Positions 12,086 to 23,399 of a stretch of 64,000 nt of DNA are shown piece by piece. The translations under genes were made by a program, and so were the position numbers. The stretch comes from Chelydra serpentina. Taxonomy: Eukaryota; Chordata; Testudines; Chelydridae. Every line of letters begins with the position of its first letter. The first letter of the stretch is position 1. The notes under the pieces were generated by a model, which ran no database searches, was not told the DNA's origin, and worked only from the letters and a program-made list of their open reading frames with translations. The DNA lies in contig JBAIAC010000019.1 of the NCBI GenBank assembly GCA_037349315.1, positions 21,682,001-21,746,000 on the forward strand, given 5' to 3'.

Positions 12086-12417
12086 ACACAGACATTTTAT
12101 TGGCATGAGTCTGGAATGACCACATTACTCATATGCGGTGAAGCCATGAGTGAGTTATGCAGGTCATCTCAAATGAGCATCCATTAAAGCCTCTATACTG
12201 CACTACAGTATCATGTGCGTCCGGTATGTGCTACATATTTCAGAGAACTTTTTTAGGAGAGAGAACTTATTTAGGAATGTTATAGAAAGTTTTAACAATT
12301 TTTATTGGGACTATTTTTTTTATTCCTCCACTGGTAGAGTGACATGCCTTGTATACTGATTTTTAGAAGTGCTGAGCAACCAGAATGCCAAGTGAAGTCA
12401 ACAGCAGCTGTGGGGCA

Positions 12418-13276
12418 TCAACTTCTCTAAAATAATAGGCCCCTAGGTAGCATGAGTCCAACAGTACGGAAATTAGGGGAGAGAAAAAATAACACGAATC
12501 CATTTAAAACATAAATTTGACCCAAAATAGCTTTCTGGACATAAAAATGTCATAGTTTTGAAGTTCAATATCTTGAGACATTCCAGACCTAGAAGCAAGT
12601 GCTATGTCTCCCATTTATAAGCTGTGAATTTCCACAATTCCAGTGGTACAAAGCTTCAGTATCTAATCCTGCTATTACACCTGGGACATGCCACTGGTGA
12701 AGGATGGAATATTGCCTATCCTGCATTTCAGACCAGTGACATTTCAGAGGGGCAATTCCATATTTCAGGGGGGAAGGAGCAAACATGTTTCTATCAGGTT
12801 TTGATTTAAACAGCTGCTGTTATAATCTTTTCAGAAAGCTGGAATGCTAGAAGTAGTGCCAAAGGAGATGCACTGGTAGAGAAAGAGATGAGGAGACGGT
12901 CAAAGGTGCATGATAAAATCATTTTAAAACAAGGTTCTACAATTTATCACATGGGCATCTCCTCCCCTTTACACAGAGTATAACTCCATGAGAGGTGGGA
13001 GAGGAGGTGCCATTAGAGTCTGTCCTTGGTGATGGCTTAAAGCAGATGGGTCAACTGGAGGAAGGGGGGCACTGCCTGTGTAGGGTCTGCTCATTTCCTT
13101 CTTCCTTGAGCCAGAGAGAGCAAGTTGTTAGTGCATTCTGTTACTCAGCACCAGGTCTGCTGGCGTGGATTGTCAAAATGTATGTTTTAAATTGATTCAT
13201 GTTATTTTTTCTCTCCCCTAATTTCCGTACTGTTGGACTCATGCTACCTAGGGGCCTATTATTTTAGAGAAGTTGA
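12418..13276. mobile_element. 859-bp segment bounded by 101-bp inverted repeats
   Basis: The left arm (12418-12518) and the reverse complement of the right arm (13176-13276) match at about 98 of 101 positions by eye. The spacer is 657 bp (12519-13175) and has no convincing frame. The outer ends begin tcaacttctctaaaat on both sides. I see no clear target duplication just outside. It may be a non-autonomous DNA transposon with long terminal inverted repeats, or a recent inverted duplication. The high arm identity suggests a young or gene-converted structure. Confidence 0.7.
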
Positions 13277-14280
13277 CTGACTCCTGCAGCCCATTCCAGA
13301 GACTGATCAACCAAGAAAATGCCCTATTTCCTGATGGCCCAAACTGAGCCTGGTTTTTGTTATCAACTTTGTAGGTAGTTTCTTAAGAAAACAGTCTGCC
13401 TGCCTAGTCTTAAAAGTCCTGACCAAACAGGCTGAAATATGAACATATTGCTTCTAAACAGGTCTTGCATTTGTCCATAGTAACACTTAAGACTGCCCTG
13501 GACTGGCCAGTTTCAATGGGTTTGCATGTGGCACTTGGCAATACAGAGAAAGGAAAATATACAGTCTGCGACTACTGTGGATAAGAACAGGTGAGCCAAC
13601 CCTGAGCTTCGTAAGAGGTTTGTCCAACCTCCACTGCTCCACCCTCTGCATCATTCTAGGAAGTAGAAGGGGACAATTGACTTAGTAAAGCATCTGCAGC
13701 TATGGACAGAGGGGGATGGGTAACAGAGCTAGACAGCAACTGCATGCTCAAAAGTCAGTAGCCAGCAGCAGTAGGCAACTCTGCCTGATAAGATATGGGG
13801 GAGGGCTTATTCAGAAACTAAAAAGAACCAAGAGGATCTGGAGAGAGTGGCAGTGGTAGGAAGAAGAGGCAAGAGATGGGATCCCTCAGCTTAGAACCCT
13901 AAAAGGGCGAGTGCACGTGCCTTTACGGTATGAGTGGTTAAGAGGGCTCAAAGAGACTTGCTGTCTTGCCAGACAAGTACATTCCAGCTCTTAGTATTGA
14001 AACAGAACCAAACATAAACATCACATTGATAAAAAGCACTATGCTAGGTTAAATGAGCAATTCTTGGGAGTGTATTCAATTAAAGTTTTTACATTCCCTT
14101 GTTTCTCCTGTTCTCATTTTAACAAGCCTTGATATTGAGAAACTGTAGCACATACATATGGCTGGTCATGATTAGAGTCTAGAAAAATTGATCTTGATCA
14201 CGAAGCCCTGTGTCCTAATTAACTTGCCCATCTAAAAAGAAGAATAATGGTTCTGCTGATCTGAGGGCTAACTCATTATA
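13277..14280. other. Unassigned DNA, no gene seen
   Basis: No domain, exon or known repeat is recognised in this interval. Confidence 0.4.
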
Positions 14281-14301
14281 AACATAAAATGGCACCACTT
14301 A

Positions 14302-14405
14302 CATTTCTGGTGGTCTGAGTTCACCATGTTTTATTTCAAAGAATATGAATGGAGACAGTTTTACAGTTGCTTTTGTGTCTTCTTACTTGAAAGAACTTTA
14401 ATAGT
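14302..14405 (+). repeat. Diverged direct repeat, copy B
   Basis: Partner of the copy at 10961-11063, with the same word order at roughly 80% identity. The function or family is unknown. Confidence 0.6.
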
Positions 14406-14409
14406 AGAA

Positions 14410-15240
14410 ACAATATTTCTATGACAAAGTGATCTGAACAGTTACTGATACATAAATGCCATTACTAAAGTTGTTCAACAGCACCTTTTAAGCCATAAGC
14501 ATAAATGTACTGTAGCATGATGCTTGGAATTCAGCTATTTAAAGATAATTGGTGGAAATAGAAACATCAGTCATGTAAATTCACATAATGCCATACTCAA
14601 AAGAAAAAGCAACAATGTTTACCCTATCGCTTAGGCGTGGGTTTGTTTATTTGCCGTCAAATCATAATTTATACTGGTTTCTCACATATTGATATGTTGA
14701 GGAAATAAACAGCAACTATAATTTCCAATCCATCTGTTAGAAAGACAATAGTCAGAGGTTTTTCTGACAGGTTTAAAACGTTATGTTTTGCAGAAGTGCA
14801 TTTTCCTGTTCAAAGCTAACAAATGGAGCACCAGAGTTTCTGTTATGTTCAGCTTTCTCTCAGCACAGGGAGGGGAAGGGAATTACTCTGTTATGTCTCC
14901 CCCATTCTCTGCCAAACCACTGGCTCTGGTAGAGGTTAGAGCAGCCTGGGGGTTGTTGTAATTTGTGCCTGCTAGGCCGGCTACTGTGTCTAGAGAACAG
15001 TCCGCCATCTGAGCAGTCAGACCACCAGACACTCCGGCCACTCCTTCTACCTATCTCTGACACACATCCTGTATTGGGGCTGTGGAGAGAGTGGAGTAGG
15101 AGCCGGCTACACTGGCACTATGTCTCCTAGGGATGCCCACATGCTCCATCCCTAACAAGGAGCCTAGAGACAGATTGTTCCCTTTCCACTACATAAGTAT
15201 TCCAAAGAGAATATGGCCCATAAGGCCTATCAGGTTATAT
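14410..15240. other. Unassigned DNA, no gene seen
   Basis: The part 14860-15180 is richer in GC and may be an old repeat, but I cannot name it. The 67-codon minus frame there has no recognisable domain. Confidence 0.35.
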
Positions 15241-15246
15241 TAATGC

Positions 15247-16247
15247 TAGGGTTGGCAACTTTCTACTCGCACAAATTTTACCCTTGCCCCGCCCCCTGGC
15301 CTGCCTCTGAGACCCCACCCATTCTCCAAGGCCCTGCCCCCATTCACTCCCTCTGTCACTCTCTCTCCCCACCCTCAATCACTTGCTCATTTTCACCGGG
15401 CTTGCTCAGGGGGTTGGGATACAAGATGGGGTAAGGGCCCCGGCTGGGGGTGCAGGCTCCGGGATGGGGGCAGAAATGAGTTCAGGGTGTGGGAGGGGGC
15501 TCCAGGCTAGGGCAGGGGATTGGGGTAGAGGGAAGGGGTGAGGGCTCCGGCTGGGGGTGCAGGCTCTGGGGTGAGGCCGGGGATGAGGGGTTTGGGGTGT
15601 AGGATGGCTAGGACCAAGGGGTTCAGAGGGCAGGAGGGGGATCAGAGCTGGAGCAGGGGATTGGGGCATGGGGGGTGGAGTGAGGGCTCAGAGGAGGGGT
15701 ACGGACTCCGGGGTGGGGCCGGGGATGAGGGGTTTGGGGTGCAGGAGGTTGCTCTGGGCTGGAGCCAAGGGGTTCAGAGCGCAGGAAGGGGATCAGGGCT
15801 GGGGCAGGAGGGTGGGGTGGAGAAGGGGGTGAGGGGTGCAGGCTCCAGTTGGTGCTTACCTCAGGCAGCTCCTAAAAGCAGTGGCACATCCCCCCTCCGG
15901 CTCCTCAGCGGAGGAACAGCCAAGCAGCTCTATGCACTGCCCCGTACACACACGCTGCCCCTGCAGCTCCCATTGGCTATGCTTCCTGGCCAATGGGAGC
16001 TGTGGATATGGCACTTGGGGCAAGGGCAGCGTGCGGAGCCCCCTGGCTGCCCCTGTGCCTAGGGTCCACAAGGACATGCCGCTACTTCTAGGAGCCGCGC
16101 AGAGCCGCAGCAGGCAGGGAGCCTGCCTTAACCCCGCTGCGCCACTGACCGGACTTTTAACGGCCTGGTCAACAGTGCTGACCGGAGCCGCTAGGGTCCC
16201 TTTTTGACCAGGCATTCCAGTTGAAAACCAGACACCTAGCAACCCTA
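15247..16247 (+). mobile_element. 1001-bp GC-rich non-autonomous hAT element, copy 1
   Basis: It starts tagggttggcaactttcta and ends cacctagcaaccctа-type sequence (…agcaaccct plus a), giving imperfect inverted ends. A perfect 8-bp target duplication, attaatgc, flanks it at 15239-15246 and 16248-16255. The interior is much richer in G and C than the surroundings. Between 15410 and 15850 it is made of irregular G-rich repeats such as ggggtgagggctcc and ctgggggtgcaggctc. The remainder holds internal inverted words around 15965-16000. No transposase is visible. A sister copy lies at 42778-43643. Open frames of 100-174 codons on both strands come from the low stop-codon density. Confidence 0.88.
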
Positions 16248-16259
16248 ATTAATGCCCTT

Positions 16260-17435
16260 TATTATTTGTATGGTCTAACAGTATGCAAGCCTTTTTTACA
16301 GATATACAGGGAAACAAGGTTTCTGCCTTAAAGATTGTATCTACATAGACACAAAAGGAACAATATTTATATAAGTTTCATTTCTGAAAGTTGAACAAAC
16401 AATAGCTGCTGGAGGCTATCTCACATGTCTGCTACTAGGCTATAGTATTACCATGACTTCACAAAATAATAAGCAATAATTTTTGCAAAAGGCAAGAGGC
16501 CTGATTGACTCCTGTGTTACTCCAATTTTACACCAATAGTCTCTCCATATTTAAACCAGCATAAAAATGAAGCAACACAATGGTGAATCAGGCTCACTGT
16601 GTCTAAACTAGTCACATTTGCCTGGCATTCAGTCATCTCCATATATTATTCATCTCATAGCAATAATGCAGTTGTTTGTTTGCTTTTTTAAAAAAAGTCA
16701 TAAGTATAGATGGAAAAGAGTTTGTTCACCTGTAATATTTTACCAATAGATGTTATGTTCACATAGCCACCCAGAATTTAATCAACTCTGTTAATGTCAC
16801 AAACTGGCATATTAATCAAGCTTGAAGTGAAGGAAGAATAGCCACACTAAGGATAATGAAAGCTTGAAACTCTTACCTTAGTAAGGGCTTAGCTACTATG
16901 GCAGTGACCCTACTGAAAACACATAGATGGACAGACATAAAAACATAGGGCAATAAGCCAAAGAAACATGTGGTGACTAAAGCTAAAACCTATATTCTCA
17001 CAGGTAATTGTTCTCCATTTGGGTTTTACAAAATAAAGCTTTATTTTATATAACATCTTTCATGAAAACTCCAATTATATTATTTAACTTTGTAAAGGCA
17101 TTTTGGGAATACAGAGTCCAAGTGAATAAAAGAGACATACATTTAAAGGTGCAGTAATAGAGGAGAGAGATGTTTAGGTATAATTTGAACAGCCTGAGTC
17201 AAGGAGGCAGAGAGAGGCTATTTCATATAGCAGGCACAGCAAAGGAGAAGGCATTTGCACTGAGAGTGGAGAGACTGTGTGAAGTGAAGGAAAGGAGTAC
17301 ATTTCTCCCTAATAAAATTTTCCTTCCTGCTCTACATCTCTCCCATTGGCCTTATTACAAAGTGTTACTCCACACTCCTGCATATGATTTACCCTTTATG
17401 TGTTTGATCCAAAGCCCAACAAAACCAAAGGGAGT
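16260..17435. other. AT-rich DNA with an old repeat fragment
   Basis: The part 16500-16600 (ctgattgactcctgtgttactcc ... gaatcaggctcac split into shorter words) resembles the common tcaggc-ended, palindromic amniote MITE type. The rest shows nothing I can identify. Confidence 0.4.
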
Positions 17436-17439
17436 CTCG

Positions 17440-17655
17440 GACTAAGGGGCTGCATAATTGCAGGGTAGACATTTGGACCCGGGCTCCAGCCTGAGCTGTG
17501 GGACCCTCCCACCTCACAGGGTCCTGCAGCCCAGGCTCCAGCCTGAGCCCAAAAGTTTACACTGCAATTAAACAGCCCCTTAGCCCAAGCCTCATGAACC
17601 AGAGTCAGCTGGCACCGGCCAGCCACGGGTTTTTAATTGCAGTTTAGACATAACC
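17440..17655. mobile_element. Foldback MITE
   Basis: The left part (from ctaaggggctg at about 17441) and the reverse complement of 17540-17585 share ctaaggggctg, aattgcag and gggctcagg words, so the first 145 bases fold back on themselves. The inner section holds a second ggctccagcctgagc direct pair. A further 70 bases ending tttagacataaccc follow. I remember this as a widespread turtle MITE. The superfamily is not certain. Confidence 0.65.
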
Positions 17656-17819
17656 CATGTGACCATTGTTAAGAGCTGATGTAACAGCGACTACCTCACC
17701 TGCTTCAGGCTTTGCTCACATACAACACACCACCCAACATTTCTATGGCCTCCACTCCATCAATGGCATCAGCTTTTCTGCCATTGTTTGCCTCCCCACT
17801 GTCGTCTCCTCTCTAGATT

Positions 17820-18735
17820 CAATTGAAAATTCATTCCATTCCACTCTCTGCCACCTTGGACTCCTATTTCCCTTGCTTCCCCCATAAAGTCTGTTCCAAC
17901 AACCCTAAACTCTGCTTCCTTCAATGTCTGCTTCTCACACGCCTGTTAATGTGAAGCTGAACACCTTTGGAGACAACCACATGGACACATGGATTTTACT
18001 ATAAATGTGTTCCCCTCCAGTTATATTATCTTTCTGATCAAGCATCTCAATTCTCATTGACACCCACACTCACAGCCATCTATTCCCCACCTTTGACTCT
18101 GTCCTAAAACCTACCCCCCTCCACCTGTTTTCTGTCACAACAAGGTTCTTTACCTGTTTCCTTATTCTAATCCTTCCACTTTCTCCAGTGACTATATTCC
18201 CCCCTACCTCTGGATATCACTTTCCCCACTCTCATCCCTTACTTTTCCATAAATATTGTGGTGATTTCTTTTACATTCACCCTCCTGCATGGAATGCTCT
18301 CCCTGAAGTAATCCATAAAGCCACTACCCTCTCCTTTAAGTCCCTCTTCAAACCCTACTTCTGCTGTGAACCCTACCAGAAGGCAGTCAACCAACAATGA
18401 CTAGGTTGAGCAGCAGCTGGGCATAGCTGATATTTTTAATATAAAAAAAATCAAATAACTTGAACCAGTGAAGATGTGCATAGTAAGCTATATAACTGTG
18501 TGATCTCTTTACTTTTTACCCTCATCCTAACATCCCCTTCTTTTGGTTTGTCATTTTCACTTGTTGTCTTTTGTCTCAAGATATACTGTGAGTTCTTTGG
18601 GCCAGGAACCATGAATTTCTGTAGGTTTATACAGTGCCTAGAACAATGAGAGGTGGGGGGAGAGAATACTCACTGGGGTCTCTTGGTGCTACCTAAATAT
18701 GAATAATAATGCAAATAAAAATAAAAATATAATTG
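17820..18735 (+). mobile_element. L2 LINE, 3' end fragment
   Basis: The interval 18260-18400 reads in one frame as a C-terminal L2-like peptide (PPAWNALPEVIH, then LSFKSLFKPYFCCE). Further on comes the usual L2 3' UTR wording: gtgagttctttgggccagga, cagtgcctagaacaatg, ggtgctacc, and an A/T-rich end aataataatgcaaataaa. The fragment is diverged and has no intact reverse transcriptase. The 5' limit is approximate. Confidence 0.7.
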
Positions 18736-18739
18736 GGGC

Positions 18740-19900
18740 CTGGCTCATCAACATAAATCCATTCCAACACTGGAATGTAGCCACTCTGAGGTAGATAGAA
18801 ATATACCTTTTACCAGCAGCTCTACAAAATAATATGGGAAAGAAAAGTAATTTATCCAGTTGAATCTATGAGAGAAATTTTAGACTGGCATGACATAATT
18901 GCCTGTAGTGGAATTTGGACAGGAGGATACTGAGGCTAACACATTACAAAATTGCTTTGGAATCTTTAATAAATATAAGGAGTCAGAAGGACCTCATATT
19001 TACATCCCATCTTAAAGGTGGATCACCAGCACTGGAAATTCAGCTGTTGCAGAATTGAAACCATCTGAATTGCACAGAGTTGTTGACTTGCTGAAGGAAA
19101 TAAAAAAAACATTATATGGGTCATTTTTCACTTCCCTTTCTGTCAATATCAAATAGCAGCATTGTTAAAATTCAGAAACATGCCACTTTTTACCACTCTA
19201 ACAAAAAAAGTGCTGACCTAACCAGCAAGATCAGTAATTGAAATAGTTGTCAATAGCAGGAAGTCTCCCAGATTCAGGCTCTAAGCAATGGCATAGTAAA
19301 TTTCACTCAGATTTCTGATGCCTTAAAATGTTTGAACTAGCTCTCATCTTTATGAGGAGAGAGATCAAGAACATTTCTTGATTGCTGAAGAGAACTTTCC
19401 TACTGTGCTGACTAAATTGAATATTGTCAATACATTTTAAAAACATTTTTTTTAAATGTCTTGTAATCCTAAACTAACTACCACAAAGTTCCCTTGTTTC
19501 CTTTCTCAGAGACTCTTGGACAGTTAGTAATTTTTTAAAGAATTTACTATATATGCCTTTGGTTATTTTTGTTCAATTTCTTTTTCTCAAATAATGAATT
19601 AAAGTACATAAACAGGCTACAGCTGTTTAGGTTTATAAATTCTGATACCTCCCCCATATGGGGCCACAACCTCCTTTCTCTTTGTCTTTTCTGTAGACTG
19701 AAATCCAATACTTTTGTCTGCATCTGCTGCTAAAAGCCTTTTTTCTCCAGCCATGCCACAGCTCCCTTGTGGCTCATTAAGCACATTTACATTTGGCTCT
19801 TAAAATCCTAAACAGCCCATTTCACGCCTAGCAATAGTGTACTGATGAAAGAAGCACTCTACTTATGGCTTGTGTGATGACAGCAAGAACTTCTTTGACT
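18740..19900. other. AT-rich DNA, no gene seen
   Basis: I see no recognisable exon, RNA gene or intact repeat in this interval. Confidence 0.45.
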
Positions 19901-19903
19901 CAG

Positions 19904-20515
19904 CCCTGGTCTACACTACAGAGTTAGGATGACATAAAACAGCTTACGTTGACCTAACTCTGTAAGCATCTACACTACAATGTTGCTCCAACTGATGTAA
20001 GTCATCCACGACACTGACTTAACTCCACCTCCATGAGAGGTGTAGCGGGTAAGTTGATATAGTTGACACTGTGTCCACATAACCAGTGTTGCTTATATCA
20101 CCTGTTGCCACCCAGACCGCCAGGCTGATATCCAGAGCCCTGATGCCCAGACTGGCAGATGGAGCCCTGCCGGGCTGACAGTTGTGCCCTGCCAGGCTGA
20201 CAGCTAGAGCCCCGCCACCGGGGACTAACAGTTGGACCCCCGCTACCCAGGGCTGACAGCTGGACTCCTGCCGCCAAGGCTGACAGCTGGACTCCTGCCA
20301 ACTGGGCTTACATCAACTATTGCTGCCTTTCAGAAGCTGTCCCACAATGCCCTGCACAATTAAATTGGTGCAAGCGCTCCTGGTGAGGATGTGTACCGCT
20401 GGCAGAAGGAGCGTAGTGTGGACATGCAAAAGCAGTTCAACTACTGCAGTGGCTGTATGTCAATGTAACTTAAATCGACTTAGTTTTGTATTGTTGACTT
20501 GCTCTTAGACATCCC
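19904..20515 (+). mobile_element. MITE (tctacacta type) carrying a minisatellite
   Basis: The left end ccctggtctacactacaga and internal inverted words (gttaggatgac ... gttgacctaactc) mark a non-autonomous DNA element. Near the right side gtagtgtggacatgc is the inverted counterpart of tctacactac. Between them, 20105-20310 is a degenerate tandem array based on a gctgacagctggactcctg-like unit. Similar elements are frequent in turtles. The right edge is approximate and no target duplication was found. Confidence 0.6.
20105..20310 (+). repeat. Degenerate minisatellite inside the MITE
   Basis: The motif ggctgacagctggactcctg and close variants occur about five or six times with spacing of roughly 35-40 bases. 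The minus-strand frame over it (20098-20301) reads as a repetitive GVQLSAL-type peptide purely because of the tandem units. Confidence 0.7.
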
Positions 20516-20989
20516 CACAAAGACCTTTTTCATATTTTTTGGAGACAAACAAAATCATATAAGCAATATTTTTGGCAAAAGGCAAGTTTGCTGCAATAGT
20601 ACTGAAGTTCTGAAAATGGTCAGTGTTTATTCTGCAGTAGAGATAATTTGCCATAGCAGAATTAAGGATACCGTGAAATTCAACTGAAAGTTATCAAAAA
20701 AAAGGTAAAAATCTGAATTTGGGATCTGTCCTAATCCTGAAGCCCTTCTGCAGGTAAAACTCACATTGAAGCCCACGCAAACTACTCCTACATCAGGTCT
20801 GTAGGACTGGACCCTTAGGCACTGTATACTTGTGTTAGTAGCTTCGACGCCCACGTGTAGATGGGTCACCTGCTACTACCAACATTCTTTATTTTGTATC
20901 AATTATGCCTAAATTAGCAGGGTTACTTCCACCACATTAATATAATACCATTAACAAACTGACGCCTACCCTGATCCTATCTCCTTCCC

Positions 20990-22560
20990 AAATTCCCATT
21001 AAAAAGAAGGAGCCTTGCCAAGTGTCTGGAAAGTTAACAGTTCCAGGTTCTGGCAGACAAGAGCAGAGAGCACATTCCAGAGGAGAGGCGCGCCCTCAGG
21101 TAAAGATGGTAGCTCCCTTGCTTCTATATCCCACTCTGTTTGCACTTCTGTTGATTGCAACTGTGGTAGCATGGAATAAAGAGAGGCAATCACTTAGGTA
21201 ACCCAGACCCAGTTCCAAACCATTTAGTGCTTTAAAGGTAATAGACACCATCCTGAGTTGCACCCACCACCCTACAAGCTGTTAGTGCAGCTTGTGGAGC
21301 ACAGGTGTAATAAGTTAACAAAAAATTATCCTTAATAAGCAAGCTCTGAATCCTGAACCAACTTTATATTCCAAATGGTCCCTACATGCAGCTCCAAACA
21401 GTGTATCATATTAGTCCAATCTAAAGGTAATAAGGGTATGGACAAGTACTATAAGATCTGCCTTGAAAAAAAATCAGTTGCTTTTGACTTTGTAGGAGCA
21501 GCCAGAAAAGTGTGCTCTTCACTGCAACTGCCACAGACCCCTAAGCTGCAAACATGACTTCCAAATAACAGACATCTATCATCAATGTGGTGACTGATGT
21601 AACTCTAAGTAATTCTTCTGTTTTCTTCCCAAAATGTACTAACAATCTCAGTCTTAGGTGGATTGAGCCTCAGCCAGGTGATTCTGATCACCCAATCTCT
21701 AACAAACACGGCTGTCAGCAACACGTACCAACAGGATCAGTCATAATGGAGATATACAACAAGGTACCAGCCACATATTGCAGGTGCTATATCCCATATC
21801 TCATGTAGAACCCTGCAGTACACTACATAAGAATGCCTAGAGGTGCATGAATACTTGTTTAAAAAACCACCTCTTGAATCCTTTTGTACCAGAAGGAGAA
21901 AAGTCACTTCAAAACAGTTCCATTCACTGCTAAAAGGGACTGCAGATATGTCAATAATGCCTCATGGTCAACTTCATCAAAGGCAGATGGCGGATTTAAC
22001 AATATCAGAATGGACATATTGTCTTTGTCCATAGCCTGGAGAATATTACTGATTAAAGGTATTAGTGCAGTTTCACTCCCATAGACAGATCAAAACCCAG
22101 AGCAATTAAGAGCAAGGAAATGTAAAGATGGCAAATATTACCAAAGCTGTTTGACCAAAACCTTCTGAATGATTTTCCCAGATTATGAGATATGATACTG
22201 GTCTATATTTTTTTTTGGTCATCAACAGACAGGAATATTTCTTGAGGAGGTACCTTCCAACACCTCTTTGAGAAAACCTGGCATCCTAGCCTCAAATAAA
22301 GAAGCATCAATTTTCTCCACCAACAATGGGCCCATTGTCCCAACGCTAGCCAAGAACAATGTCGGTCCAGTGGCCTGAAGCCACCATCTCCATTCAGAGT
22401 CACCAACTAAAATTTAAGCAGAGATGGAGCTGTGTGTGTACCTTCAAGATATTCTCCATTGTCCACAGACTTAGAAAGCTCCATCCAAATCTGAATGATT
22501 TTATCTGCAGTGTAAACAATACATTCCTCCTCTTTTTTTCCTGATGGCATACAGAGCAGG
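20990..22560. repeat. Old LINE-like interspersed repeat, family not assigned
   Basis: Phrases here, such as ccaaaccatttagtgcttta, cagcttgtggagcacaggtg and agtccaatctaaaggt, match a diverged repeat that I recall as common in reptile genomes. All frames are broken. I cannot say which class it belongs to or fix its ends. Confidence 0.4.
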
Positions 22561-22564
22561 GCCA

Positions 22565-23380
22565 CTGACTGCTAGCCAGAAGGAAGACTTGCATGTCTTT
22601 TTCCCTGCTGCTGCAGCCAGGGCTCCTCAGCATCTTCCCATTCTCACCCACTCTTTTCCCAGCCAGTGGGAAAAGAGCCACTTCTCATCCTTCTTTCCCT
22701 CCCCTGTCTCTGTCTTTCTCCTTCCTTCTCTCTTTCTGTGTACAAAATAAATTACTGGCTGAGCTGAAGCTTAATACCTGTCAGTACAGTTTCCCCTAGT
22801 CCTTTTTAATTCCACTCTGTCCATTCCTTCATTCTATCTGCTGTCTCATTCCTTCTCCTTCCTCATCATTTATTTCAGACCCCATGTTCATCATCACCCC
22901 GTCCCCTCTCTCTTTCCCTCTCCCCATCCCACACAACCTGTCCCTTACTTCTGCTCTGTATGCCTATATGCATGAAAGCAGAAGGAAGAAAGAACAAGAA
23001 CAAGCTATCATCAAAGGCTGCTATCCACTCCCTCTTCCATGCAGGCTGAAGATATCCTTCACTATATGTGATGTTCTTGATTCTAGACCCATCTGGGGAA
23101 AGGAACTGCAGAATCCCAAACAATAATTAAGAACATTAGAAAAAATTAAGTTATCCAAAGTTCAAGATTTGTGTGAAGGTTTGGGTCAGTTATTTTATTC
23201 AGACTTATACACCCATTCCTTCTGTGCATTCAAGATCCTGAGGTTTATTCTTCAGTCCATCTCAGAAATAAATTATTTGTGTTTTGCAGGAGGAGGATTC
23301 TGATAGTCCTGTATGAGTAACTCTTGACATATAATGAATGGAGATGTATTAAGGGGAATATCCTCGCAGGTGGTACTGTG
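22565..23380. other. Pyrimidine-rich non-coding DNA
   Basis: The part 22640-22940 is strongly CT-rich (ccttctctctttctgt and similar). Short frames on both strands reflect this composition. No gene is seen. Confidence 0.45.
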
Positions 23381-23399
23381 TGCCCGAGAGAGAGTGGCA

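Noticed and set aside
15538..16062. 174-codon plus frame, and overlapping frames on both strands
   Set aside because: It lies wholly inside the GC-rich hAT element. Glycine-rich repeats reflect tandem G-runs, and the sister element has different frames.
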